A stretch of DNA of 20,681 bases. It comes from a bacterium. Its GTDB lineage: Bacteria; SZUA-79; Acidulodesulfobacterales; Acidulodesulfobacteraceae. Below are positions 6,356 through 14,071 of this stretch, one piece after another. A program made the position numbers and the translations under genes. How positions within the stretch are numbered: the stretch's first letter is position 1; every line of letters starts with the position of its first letter. The notes below the pieces were generated by a model. The model was not told the DNA's origin and made no database searches. It was given only the letters and a program-made list of their open reading frames with translations. The DNA is taken from the NCBI GenBank assembly GCA_021813595.1, contig JAKAKF010000209.1, positions 1 to 20,681 on the forward strand. The letters are read 5' to 3'.

Positions 6356-7678
6356 ATGTTTAATATATTTAATATGAATAAAATTAAATCGTTATTTTAT
6401 ACTTTTTGTTTTATTTCCGCGGTTTTGATTTTTTTAGCCGCCGCCTTCAATAAAGCATATGCCGAAAGCGGCTTGACGTTAAAAGGAATTTCGGTTTCGG
6501 AAAGCAAAAAAAACAATTCTTATTTTATATGGTTTAGATTTAACGGCAAACCGCAAAACGTTTTAAAAAATATGATTTATAAAAAATACGGCATTGAAGC
6601 CGTTTTTAATAATACTGTTTCCTATGGGTCCGCACGGCAATCCAAGTTTGTAAATTTTAAAGGCAGCAGGCTTTTTAAAGCCGCCGAAATTATACCGGCG
6701 GGCAATTCGGGATTAGATGCCGTCGTTTATTTTAATAAAAATATAAAAATAGCACGGAAAAACGTTTTTGCTTCATTTTATCGAAATTATTTGGTTATTA
6801 AAATAGTCGGCGGATTTCCCGCCGATATATTTAAAAACGTAGGAAAGAAAAATACCGTCTTGGTAAATAACGCCGCAGACAAAACAAGTAAAGTTAATAA
6901 AACAAAATCGAAAAATAATCTTAAACCCTCTGCCGCATCTAATGCCGGCGCTTTTTCCAATGCAAAACATTTAAATTTAAAAAATGCTTCTTTAAAAAAA
7001 CCGGCCGGTTTAAATATGGGTCTTGAAGCCGTTAAAACCGCGGTTTATTTAGCTCTTATTATCGCCATGATTTACGGCATATATTTCTTTATGAATAAAT
7101 TTAAAAACAGGGTTTCGACGAGAGAAAAAATTAACAGCCTGAAAATAATATCTTCTATTAATCTCGGCAATAAAAAATCTATCCTGCTTATAGAAGTAAA
7201 TAGAGAATTTTTTTTAGTAGGAGTCTCTCCTTCAAATATTCAGATGATAGGGCGTTTACAGGGAACCGCCGGTCAGCAAAATTCCGAAATTTCGGATTAT
7301 ACCGAACAGCAAGGCAAAACTTCGGTAAAAGAAATAAAAGAATCTAAAGAAATTAAAGGAAAAAGCGGCAAACAATTTAATCCCGAAGCTTATGCGGCAT
7401 ACGATGAAACGCCTGTTTACGGGAACGCCGCCGGTCCGTTCGCCAGCCCTTCGCCGGCAGTCAAAACCTACGGCAGATTTGCGGACGTTATGAGGGAAAA
7501 GGTCGGCGGTCGGTCGGAATTTCCGGAAAATACCGCCGCAGATGCTTTAGATAAATCCGGTAAAGTTAAAAATATCAACGAAGCCAAATTTAAAAACAAA
7601 GCCGATAATATATTTTTCGATATAGAAGAAAGACTTAAGGGGTTGATGGAGAGCGATGTTAAAAGTAAAAAGCTTTAA
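6356..7678 (+). CDS. fliO: Flagellar biosynthesis protein FliO, large form with extra N-terminal periplasmic domain
   Basis: FliO is a membrane protein that helps assemble the FliP ring of the export gate. Residues about 223-299 carry the FliO core: a transmembrane helix (AVYLALIIAMIYGIYFFMNK), then INSLKIISSINLGNKKSILL and FFLVGVSPSNIQMIGRL. This is preceded by a signal peptide (residues about 10-34, ending NKAYAES) and a roughly 115-residue beta-rich region (about 37-150: LTLKGISVSESKK onward, with YFIWFRFNGK, LDAVVYFNKNI and FYRNYLVIKIV). That region loosely resembles AMIN-type peptidoglycan-binding domains, an inference from strand pattern only. A Lys/Asn-rich linker follows, and a charged cytoplasmic tail closes the protein. 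At 440 residues it is three to four times a classical FliO. ATG 6356 is one base after fliN; a second in-frame ATG at 6374 is equally possible. The end overlaps fliP by 23 bp. Confidence 0.82.
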   Translation: MFNIFNMNKIKSLFYTFCFISAVLIFLAAAFNKAYAESGLTLKGISVSESKKNNSYFIWFRFNGKPQNVLKNMIYKKYGIEAVFNNTVSYGSARQSKFVNFKGSRLFKAAEIIPAGNSGLDAVVYFNKNIKIARKNVFASFYRNYLVIKIVGGFPADIFKNVGKKNTVLVNNAADKTSKVNKTKSKNNLKPSAASNAGAFSNAKHLNLKNASLKKPAGLNMGLEAVKTAVYLALIIAMIYGIYFFMNKFKNRVSTREKINSLKIISSINLGNKKSILLIEVNREFFLVGVSPSNIQMIGRLQGTAGQQNSEISDYTEQQGKTSVKEIKESKEIKGKSGKQFNPEAYAAYDETPVYGNAAGPFASPSPAVKTYGRFADVMREKVGGRSEFPENTAADALDKSGKVKNINEAKFKNKADNIFFDIEERLKGLMESDVKSKKL

Positions 7679-8366
7679 AAACACTTCGCTTTTAGCTCTG
7701 CCTGCCATAACTATGACCGGTCATGCGCCGCATTCGCAGGTATCTATGCTTATTCAGATACTTCTAATCTTTACCGTAATTTCTATAGCGCCTTCTATCT
7801 TGATTATGATGACTTCGTTCGTCAGAATTGTAGTAGTCTTATCGTTTTTAAGAACTTCACTGGGGCTTACGACTGAACCGCCGAATCAAGTAATTATAGG
7901 ATTAAGCCTTTTTCTTACTTTTTTTATAATGGCTCCGGTTATAAGTTCCGTATATAAGAATGCTTACGTTCCATATACTAAAGGTTTTATAGGAATTAAA
8001 AAAGCTTATAAAATAGGAATTCAGCCCGTCAGGGGTTTTATGCTTAAACAGACGAGACTTAAAGATTTGGAACTTTTCGTTAAAATGTCTAAAATCAAGA
8101 ATATTAAATCTCCTAAAGACGTGCCGACTTACGTTCTCGTTCCGGCATTTATAGTAAGCGAACTTACGACGGCTTTCGAGATAAGTTTTCTTATATATCT
8201 TCCGTTTTTGATATTAGATCTTGTGGTTTCGAGCCTTTTAATGTCTATGGGTATGCTTATGCTGCCGCCTACCATGATATCCCTTCCGTTTAAGCTTATG
8301 CTTTTCGTTATGGTAAACGGCTGGTATTTAGTAATAGGTTCGCTGGTACAGAGTTTTCATACATAA
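7656..8366 (+). CDS. fliP: Flagellar export gate protein FliP
   Basis: FliP is the main subunit of the FliP5-FliQ4-FliR1 export gate. Family signatures are strong: SILIMMTSFVRIVVVLSFLR, GLTTEPPNQVIIGLSLFLTF, then FIMAPVISSVYKNAYVPY, QPVRGFMLKQTRLKDLELFV, and LVPAFIVSELTTAFEISFLI leading to VVSSLLMSMGMLMLPP and LPFKLMLFVMVNGWYLV. The 236-residue length is slightly short, because the usual cleaved signal peptide is reduced to MLKVKSFKNTSLLALPAI with almost no hydrophobic core. An in-frame TGA at 7644-7646 rules out an upstream start. GGAG at 7648-7651 supports ATG 7656. The gene overlaps fliO by 23 bp, so its expression is probably coupled to FliO, its assembly factor. Confidence 0.96.
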   Translation: MLKVKSFKNTSLLALPAITMTGHAPHSQVSMLIQILLIFTVISIAPSILIMMTSFVRIVVVLSFLRTSLGLTTEPPNQVIIGLSLFLTFFIMAPVISSVYKNAYVPYTKGFIGIKKAYKIGIQPVRGFMLKQTRLKDLELFVKMSKIKNIKSPKDVPTYVLVPAFIVSELTTAFEISFLIYLPFLILDLVVSSLLMSMGMLMLPPTMISLPFKLMLFVMVNGWYLVIGSLVQSFHT

Positions 8367-8383
8367 CGGCGATAAGGATATGG

Positions 8384-8404
8384 GGGCAGAATTAAATTCC
8401 GTCC
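8384..8404 (+). repeat. REP-like palindromic repeat between fliP and fliQ
   Basis: GGGCAGAATT-A-AATTCCGTCC is a palindrome with a single central base, 8 of 10 positions Watson-Crick plus one G:T wobble. It matches GGGACAGAATT-C-AATTCTGTCCC at 14940-14962. The GGGGG run at 8382-8386 extends the similarity. It fills most of the 69-bp fliP-fliQ gap. Confidence 0.6.
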
Positions 8405-8435
8405 AAATAATAAATAAATAGGGAGATGGGTACAG

Positions 8436-8714
8436 GTGTCGGTAGCGTTCGTAAATTTTATAATTCAAAAAGTAATACTTACGGTTTTATATTTAAGCGC
8501 GCCTCCGCTTATAGCGAGTCTTGCGATAGGAATACTCATAAGTATGTTTCAGGCCGTTACCCAGCTTCAAGACCAGACGCTTACTTTTGTTCCCAAAATT
8601 ATCGTAGTTATAATCGTTTTGCTAATTTTTGGACCGTGGATGCTGAACATTATGGGAAATTTTGCTACGGTAATTTTTTCTCATTTTCCGGAATATATAA
8701 GGGGAGGAAGCTGA
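8436..8714 (+). CDS. fliQ: Flagellar export gate protein FliQ
   Basis: FliQ is the small two-helix gate protein that wraps around the FliP-FliR complex. The 92-residue product has two hydrophobic helices with the family core: VILTVLYLSAPPLIASLAIG, then ILISMFQAVTQLQDQTLTFV, PKIIVVIIVLLIFGPWMLNI and MGNFATVIF. The A-P-P-L, Q-A-x-T-Q-x-Q-D-Q-T-L-x-F-x-P-K block is diagnostic. The start is GTG at 8436; GGGAG at 8421-8425 lies a little far upstream (about 10 bases). A longer ORF beginning at 8426 is in another frame and is not real. The 3' end of fliQ carries the ribosome-binding site for fliR. Confidence 0.95.
   Translation: MSVAFVNFIIQKVILTVLYLSAPPLIASLAIGILISMFQAVTQLQDQTLTFVPKIIVVIIVLLIFGPWMLNIMGNFATVIFSHFPEYIRGGS
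8701..8710 (+). promoter_or_regulatory. Ribosome-binding site that decides the TTG start of fliR
   Basis: GGGGAGGAAG lies within the last codons of fliQ and sits 5 to 6 bases before TTG 8716. It is among the best Shine-Dalgarno sequences in the window, and it makes the rare TTG the credible start, giving PAIIIHQYLLIEFMLIFFRI at the N-terminus. Confidence 0.75.
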
Positions 8715-8715
8715 T

Positions 8716-9510
8716 TTGCCGGCAATTATAATACACCAATATCTTTTAATAGAATTTATGCTGATATTTTTCAGGATTATCGCAATGATAATCGCTCTTC
8801 CGTTTATCGGCAGTTCTTCCGTTCCAAACTGGGCAAAGATAGGTCTGGCTTTTTTTATGTCGTTAATAGTTTATCCTTTGGTAATTAAAAATCAGATAAT
8901 TCCTCATCTTACCTTGCCGGAGCTGATTTTAGCCGTTATTTCCCAAATCCTTATAGGCATTATTTTCGGATATTTAGTTCTTATAATTTTTACCGGTATA
9001 GAAGTCGCAGGACAGTTTATAAGCAATATGGTAGGTTTTGGAATGATAAGTCTCCTAAATCCCCTCATCTCTAATCAGCAGGTTTCTTTAATATCTAATT
9101 TGCAGAACTACGTCGCTCTCATAATTTTTATACAGACGTCGGCTTTTTTCTTTGTAATAGAGGGAATATACAGAAGTTTTCAAACTATTCCGCTGACTTT
9201 CGTAAATTTTTCTCCGCATATTTTTCAATATTTAGTTTTAAAGTCTAACGATATTTTCTTAATAGGTTTGGATTTAAGCATCCCTATAGTTTTGGTGGCG
9301 ATAATATTAAACGTAATTATAGCTCTTATGGGAAGAATTGCGCCGCAATTTAATATTTTTGCAGTAGGTTTTCCTATTACTATAGCCGTAGGATTGCTTA
9401 TGCTTTACGTTACCGTGCCGTATTTTACCGATTACGTAATGCAGTCCTTCGGCGGTTTAAAAACGGAATTTAATTATATGATAAATTACATGGCATATAT
9501 TAAAAAATAA
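8716..9510 (+). CDS. fliR: Flagellar export gate protein FliR
   Basis: FliR is the single-copy gate subunit that completes the FliPQR channel. The 264-residue protein is almost wholly hydrophobic. Matches to the family include FRIIAMIIALPFIGSSSVPN, WAKIGLAFFMSLIVYPLV, the GxxFGYLVLIIFTGIEVAGQ block, FISNMVGFGMISLLNPLISN, FFVIEGIYRSFQTIPL and IAPQFNIFAVGFPITIAVGL. The start is TTG one base after the fliQ stop, supported by the strong upstream Shine-Dalgarno. flhB follows after 49 bp, and length is normal. The N-P-x-x-x-x-Q and P-Q-x-N-x-F-x-V-G-F-P motifs make confusion with other membrane proteins unlikely. Confidence 0.95.
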   Translation: MPAIIIHQYLLIEFMLIFFRIIAMIIALPFIGSSSVPNWAKIGLAFFMSLIVYPLVIKNQIIPHLTLPELILAVISQILIGIIFGYLVLIIFTGIEVAGQFISNMVGFGMISLLNPLISNQQVSLISNLQNYVALIIFIQTSAFFFVIEGIYRSFQTIPLTFVNFSPHIFQYLVLKSNDIFLIGLDLSIPIVLVAIILNVIIALMGRIAPQFNIFAVGFPITIAVGLLMLYVTVPYFTDYVMQSFGGLKTEFNYMINYMAYIKK

Positions 9511-9559
9511 CAGTTAAATAAAATACATAGTAAATAATAATTAATGTAATAAATTAAAT

Positions 9560-10642
9560 ATGGCGGAAGATCAGTTCGACAAGTCGGAACAGCCTACTCC
9601 CAAACGTATTCAAGACGCAAGGGAAAAAGGGCAGGTAATGAAATCTAGAGAGGTGACGACCGCTTTCGTTTTTGTCGCCGTAATAATATATCTTTATTTT
9701 AATATTTCGCATATAGGCAATATCATCGACGACCGTTTAGTATATTTTTTATCTAATTTTTCCAATTTAAATTTAGGCTATACGGAATGTATTAAAATTA
9801 TAGACGGCTTACTTTATACCGTAGTTTATGCTATTCTTCCGCTAATCTTATTGGTTTTTGCAGCTTCGGTGCTTTCAAATCTCGTGCAAGTCGGTTTTTT
9901 GCTGACCTTTCAACCTCTGATTCCCGATATTACAAAAATAGACCCCGTTTCAGGCGTTAAAAGATTTTTTTCGCTTCAGTCCTTAAACGAACTTGTAAAA
10001 TCTATTTTTAAATTTTTCGTATTAACGGCTATAGCATATTTTACTATCTATCCTTATTTAAAAAAGATATTGGTATTGCAGTATATGACCCCTTCATACG
10101 ACGCTTTTTTTACTTTTAAAATTATTTATAAACTTTTTTTTAACATAATTATGGCACTGATAGTTCTTGCGATAGCCGACTATTTTTTTCAGAAATACAA
10201 GTATAATAAAGGTCTTATGATGACTAAGCAGGAAGTAAAAGACGAAGCCAAACAGTTCGAAGGCGACCAGCAGGTTAAAGGAAAAATAAGAAAAATGCAG
10301 AGGGAAATCGCAAGAAGAAAAATTTTAAAAGAGGTTAAGAATGCTCATGTAGTCATTACCAACCCGACCCATTTTGCGGTAGCTTTAAAATACGACAATA
10401 AAAAACACAATGCTCCGGTAGTTATTGCGAAAGGCGCAGACAACCTGGCTTTGCTTATTAAAAAAATAGCGAAGGATAACGGCATTCCGACGGTTGAAAA
10501 TAAAATGGTGGCGCGTGCGCTTTACGAAACGTGCGAACCCGGACAGGCGATTCCGGCATCGCTTTATAAAGCAGTGGCCGAAATACTTGCCCATTTATAT
10601 ACTACAAATCAAAAATTTAAACAGATATGGAGCTTTATTTAA
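9560..10642 (+). CDS. flhB: Flagellar export switch protein FlhB
   Basis: FlhB is the export-gate protein whose self-cleaved cytoplasmic domain controls the rod/hook to filament substrate switch. The N-terminus DQFDKSEQPTPKRIQDAREK is the family hallmark. Four transmembrane segments lie between about residues 30 and 220, with the loop L-x-F-Q-P-L-x-P-D-x-x-K-I-D-P-x-x-G-x-K-R-F-F conserved. The autocleavage motif NPTH is at residues 268-271 (cleavage expected between N268 and P269), within AHVVITNPTHFAVALKYDNK. The C-terminal domain (APVVIAKGADNLALLIKKIA, then NGIPTVENKMVARALYETCE) is complete. The 360-residue length is normal. flhA starts three bases after the stop. The intact cleavage site and the FliK-like protein upstream imply a working specificity switch. 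Confidence 0.97.
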   Translation: MAEDQFDKSEQPTPKRIQDAREKGQVMKSREVTTAFVFVAVIIYLYFNISHIGNIIDDRLVYFLSNFSNLNLGYTECIKIIDGLLYTVVYAILPLILLVFAASVLSNLVQVGFLLTFQPLIPDITKIDPVSGVKRFFSLQSLNELVKSIFKFFVLTAIAYFTIYPYLKKILVLQYMTPSYDAFFTFKIIYKLFFNIIMALIVLAIADYFFQKYKYNKGLMMTKQEVKDEAKQFEGDQQVKGKIRKMQREIARRKILKEVKNAHVVITNPTHFAVALKYDNKKHNAPVVIAKGADNLALLIKKIAKDNGIPTVENKMVARALYETCEPGQAIPASLYKAVAEILAHLYTTNQKFKQIWSFI

Positions 10643-10645
10643 AAA

Positions 10646-12748
10646 ATGGCTGAAAGAGCGGAAAACGCGGCGGTTATGCCCCGCAATATATTTTTTAGGA
10701 ATACCGATGTAATGCTGGCGCTCCTTTTCATGATGGTTATAGGGCTTATGGTTATACCTATAACTACGTGGATGCTCGATATATTTCTGACTTTTTCGAT
10801 ATCTTTCGGCATAATAATTCTTCTTATTTCTATTTACGTCTTAAGACCTTTGGAATTTTCTGTTTTTCCGACTATTCTTTTGGTGGCTACGCTTTTCCGT
10901 CTTTCTTTGGAAATAGCCGCTACGAGGCTTATACTGCTTTACGGCTACAAAGGTCCTGATGCCGCCGGCGTCGTCATACAGTCTTTCGGGCAGTTCGTCG
11001 TAGGCGGAAACTTTGCTGTGGGAATAGTAATATTCATAATTTTTATAGTAATAAATTTCCTCGTTATTACAAAAGGCGCAACCAGAGTTGCCGAAGTATC
11101 CGCAAGGTTTACCTTAGACGCATTGCCCGGAAAACAGATGTCTATAGACGCGGAACTTAATTCAGGTTTTATAACGGATGCGGAAGCAAGGAAAAAAAGG
11201 TTAGACTTGACTAAAGAGGTCGACTTTTACGGTTCTATGGACGGCGCAAGCAAATTCGTCAGGGGAGACGTAGTGGCCGCTATAATCATTATTATAGTCA
11301 ACATAATCGGCGGACTTCTTATAGGAATATTTCAGCATCATATGTCTATTTTAGAGGCCGCTTCGGATTATACGCTTCTTACGGTAGGCGAAGGCTTGGT
11401 AGCTCAGATTCCGGCTTTAATAGTTTCGACTTCCGCAGGTATTATAATGACAAGGGCAAGCCGCGAAAGCGACCTGTCTAAAGATTTTTCGAACCAGTTT
11501 ATATCTAATCCGAGAGTCCTTTACACTGCCGCCGGCATACTGTTTTTTTTCGGAATTATCCCCGGGCTTCCTCACTGGCCTTTTATTTTGTTTGCGGCGA
11601 TAGCGGCCTTAACGGGTTATATAATCGTAAGGGAATCGGCAAAGAAAAAAACGGAAACTGCGAAAAAAACAGCCGAAGAAAAGAAAGAGATTCCTGAATC
11701 GCAGATAATAGAAAATGCCATGCAGATAGATATTCTTGAGCTTGAAGTTGGATACAACCTCATACCCTACGTAGATGCATCCAGAAGCGGCGAACTTTTG
11801 GAAAGAATAAAGGGTATTAGGAAACAGCTTGCGTCCGATATGGGTATTATAGTTCCTCCTATTCACATTAAAGATAATTTAAATTTAAAACCAAACGAGT
11901 ACATTTTTTTAATTAAAGGTATAGAAACGGCAAGATACGAAACTATGCCCAACAAACTTCTTGCCATGAACCCCGGCACCGTTTCCGAAAATATACCAGG
12001 CGTGGTTACGAAAGAGCCGGCGTTTAATCTGCCTGCGCTCTGGATAGACGAAGGATTAAAACAGAAGGCGATAATGGCGGGGTGGACCGTCGTAGAAATA
12101 CCGGCCGTCATAGCGACGCACATAGTAGAGATTATTAAAAACAATGCGGCCGAACTGCTTACCCGTCAGGATGTTCAAAAACTTCTCGATATACTTACTT
12201 CTAAATATCCAAAAATAGTGGACGAGCTTATCCCTGGGGTACTTTCGCTTAGTTCCGTTCAAAACGTCTTGGAAAATCTTCTTCAGGAGGGAATTCCTAT
12301 TAAAGATATGCTTACCATAGTAGAAGCCCTGCATAATTATGCGCCCAATACCAAAGACCCGACCCTGCTTACGGAGTACGTCAGGAGCGCTTTGAAAAGG
12401 ACCATAACAAAAACATTGCTTGGACAGGACAATGCGGTTCATCCTCTTATGCTTGGAAAAAATTTAGAAACGGTAATTTTCAACGAATATAATAAAACTA
12501 AAGAGCAGGGTGCGGGATATTCCGGTGTAGACCCTTCTTATTACGGTAAAATGGTTTCGGCGGTAAAAGAAGGAATAAAAAAAGCTTTAGACTCGGGGCA
12601 GTCTCCGGTTATTATGACCCAGCCGCGCATAAGGCTTTTTTTGAGAAATATTTTAAACGAAATAATACCCGGCATAACCGTAGTTTCTACAGGAGAGATT
12701 TCACCTAACATAAAAATAAAACCGGTAGGCACGATTGAAATATCGTAA
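10646..12748 (+). CDS. flhA: Flagellar export gate protein FlhA
   Basis: FlhA forms the nonameric ring of the export gate, whose cytoplasmic domain docks chaperone-substrate complexes. Eight transmembrane segments fill residues about 20-330, starting DVMLALLFMMVIGLMVIPIT and including LEFSVFPTILLVATLFRLSL. The FHIPEP-type signature is present: RFTLDALPGKQMSIDAEL from R154, with D158 and the conserved K163, then the DAEARKKR and DFYGSMDGASKFVRGD blocks. The cytoplasmic domain (about 350-700) includes LELEVGYNLIPYVD, KKMYSF-free strands typical of the family, LLTRQDVQKLLDIL and LLQEGIPIKDMLTIVEAL. The 700-residue length is normal. The start ATGGCTGAAAG is three bases after flhB, with no obvious Shine-Dalgarno, which suggests translational coupling. 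flhF follows after 18 bp. Confidence 0.97.
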   Translation: MAERAENAAVMPRNIFFRNTDVMLALLFMMVIGLMVIPITTWMLDIFLTFSISFGIIILLISIYVLRPLEFSVFPTILLVATLFRLSLEIAATRLILLYGYKGPDAAGVVIQSFGQFVVGGNFAVGIVIFIIFIVINFLVITKGATRVAEVSARFTLDALPGKQMSIDAELNSGFITDAEARKKRLDLTKEVDFYGSMDGASKFVRGDVVAAIIIIIVNIIGGLLIGIFQHHMSILEAASDYTLLTVGEGLVAQIPALIVSTSAGIIMTRASRESDLSKDFSNQFISNPRVLYTAAGILFFFGIIPGLPHWPFILFAAIAALTGYIIVRESAKKKTETAKKTAEEKKEIPESQIIENAMQIDILELEVGYNLIPYVDASRSGELLERIKGIRKQLASDMGIIVPPIHIKDNLNLKPNEYIFLIKGIETARYETMPNKLLAMNPGTVSENIPGVVTKEPAFNLPALWIDEGLKQKAIMAGWTVVEIPAVIATHIVEIIKNNAAELLTRQDVQKLLDILTSKYPKIVDELIPGVLSLSSVQNVLENLLQEGIPIKDMLTIVEALHNYAPNTKDPTLLTEYVRSALKRTITKTLLGQDNAVHPLMLGKNLETVIFNEYNKTKEQGAGYSGVDPSYYGKMVSAVKEGIKKALDSGQSPVIMTQPRIRLFLRNILNEIIPGITVVSTGEISPNIKIKPVGTIEIS

Positions 12749-12766
12749 AAATTATAATTAAATTTT

Positions 12767-13966
12767 ATGCAGATTAAAAGATACGAAGTTTTAGACATTA
12801 AAGATGCTATAGACCTTATAAAAAAAGACCTTGGCGAAGATGCCGTTATTATTTCGACGAGGCAGGTTAACGGCGCCGCCGGCGAGCTTGGTTTTTTCGG
12901 CAAACCGTTTCTGGAAGTTATCGCGGCTATCGATTATAAAGAAGAAGATATAATGCCTCCTAAAGACGAAGCAGCATGTTTTAATAAAGACATGCTTGCG
13001 CCTATTTACGACGACGTCAGATTTTTAAAGGAAAATTTCGACAGCATAGTCGAAGACAAAGTCGATTATGCTCTTAACGTCAAATTTGAGGAAATAAAGA
13101 ATTTCATGGAGGAAATAAAGTTCGATTTAAACTTGCTGAAAAACGAAAGAACGCAGGGAGGAGGACTCAAAGAAAACGATTTGCTGCTTTATCTGGACGG
13201 TATTTCTTTTGACAGAAGCGTATCTTCTAAATTAATAGATATATTTTTTAAAGGGATAACATTGTCTAATTTTAAGAAAGAAGACAAAATCGAATATTTC
13301 AAGAAATTTTTCAAGAAAATAATCGAGAAAAAAACCGAAAGAAAAAAATTCGTCCGTTCTTTGAACGGAAAAATAGTAATAGCCGTTGCCGGCAACAGCG
13401 GCTCCGGTAAAACGTCGGCAGCCGCAAAGTTATGCTCTAAGTTTATCTACGAGAAAAATCTTCACGTTTCTTTATGCTCCATAGATTCTTTAAAAATGGG
13501 AGGATATGAAACTTTAAAAAATTATGCGGGGAAGCTTAAAATAGATTTTACTACAGCAAAGGATCCTTCGGGATTAAATGCTTTTATCGCCGGTTCGCGT
13601 TCTGACGTCGTAATAATAGATACATTCGCGGTTAACCATAATAACGTTTACCGTTTAAACGCTCTATCTAAATTTTTTGAAGGACTTAAGGGTTCGGTTA
13701 ATATAGAACTTATAGTTCCGGCGCATTTTAAACATATCGACGCTTTAAGGTCGTATGAATCATTCAGGAATAAAATAGGAGTTAACGGAATTATAATAAC
13801 TAAAACCGACGAATCGAAAGGCATCGGCAATCTTGCAGGTTTGTTTATGCTTGAAGATTCCGCAGTAGATTATGTATCTTACGGCGAAAACGTCCCAGAA
13901 GATATCGAAGAAGCAAATGCAGGCAACATTTACCCCTTATTTTTCCCAAAGCCTGCATCGCTCTAA
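12767..13966 (+). CDS. flhF: Flagellar SRP-like GTPase FlhF, with divergent G3 motif
   Basis: FlhF is the SRP-family GTPase that marks the site of polar flagellum assembly. The N-terminal B domain begins MQIKRYEVLDIKDAIDLIKK, DLGEDAVIISTRQV, as in FlhF. The NG domain carries the P-loop GNSGSGKTS at residues 209-217 (K215), the G2-like IDSLKMGGYETLKNYAGKL (D240, with K243 where the family has Arg), the G4 motif TKTDE at 345-349 and the closing YVSYGENVPEDIEEAN. The G3 box, normally DTAGR/L, reads DTFAV at 285-289, so the conserved glycine is missing. That predicts altered or lost GTP hydrolysis. The 399-residue length is normal. A REP-like repeat pair separates it from flhG. Identity is secure from the B domain, NG layout and position after flhA. 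Confidence 0.93.
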   Translation: MQIKRYEVLDIKDAIDLIKKDLGEDAVIISTRQVNGAAGELGFFGKPFLEVIAAIDYKEEDIMPPKDEAACFNKDMLAPIYDDVRFLKENFDSIVEDKVDYALNVKFEEIKNFMEEIKFDLNLLKNERTQGGGLKENDLLLYLDGISFDRSVSSKLIDIFFKGITLSNFKKEDKIEYFKKFFKKIIEKKTERKKFVRSLNGKIVIAVAGNSGSGKTSAAAKLCSKFIYEKNLHVSLCSIDSLKMGGYETLKNYAGKLKIDFTTAKDPSGLNAFIAGSRSDVVIIDTFAVNHNNVYRLNALSKFFEGLKGSVNIELIVPAHFKHIDALRSYESFRNKIGVNGIIITKTDESKGIGNLAGLFMLEDSAVDYVSYGENVPEDIEEANAGNIYPLFFPKPASL

Positions 13967-13972
13967 CTAACT

Positions 13973-14048
13973 GCGGTGACTGAATTCAATTCTGTTACCG
14001 CTATAAAATGGAAACAGGGGACGAAATTCAATTCTGTTACCGCCATAA
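13973..14048 (+). repeat. Tandem pair of REP-like palindromic repeats between flhF and flhG
   Basis: Copy 1 (13973-14001) is a 14+1+14 palindrome centred on C13987, arms GCGGTGACTGAATT and AATTCTGTTACCGC; as RNA, 13 of 14 pairs form, one of them G:U. Copy 2 (14015-14043) is centred on C14029, 42 bases later; its right arm is identical to copy 1 and its left arm, CAGGGGACGAAATT, is degenerate. Each is followed by CTATAAAAT or CATAAAAT. The pair occupies most of the 105-bp gap. Confidence 0.8.
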
Positions 14049-14071
14049 AATCGAATCGAGGAATATAAAAA

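Noticed and set aside
7601..7608. GCCGATAA, the sigma-28 -10 consensus, inside fliO
   Set aside because: No TAAA lies about 15 bases upstream (the nearest gives a 6-base spacer); it encodes part of the FliO tail.
8426..8731. 101-residue ORF starting MGTGVGSVRK
   Set aside because: It is an out-of-frame shadow of fliQ, whose protein in the GTG-started frame is a clear family member.
10152..10170. TGGCAC followed by TTGC inside flhB
   Set aside because: Spacing is four bases too long for sigma-54, and the site is within a membrane-segment coding region.
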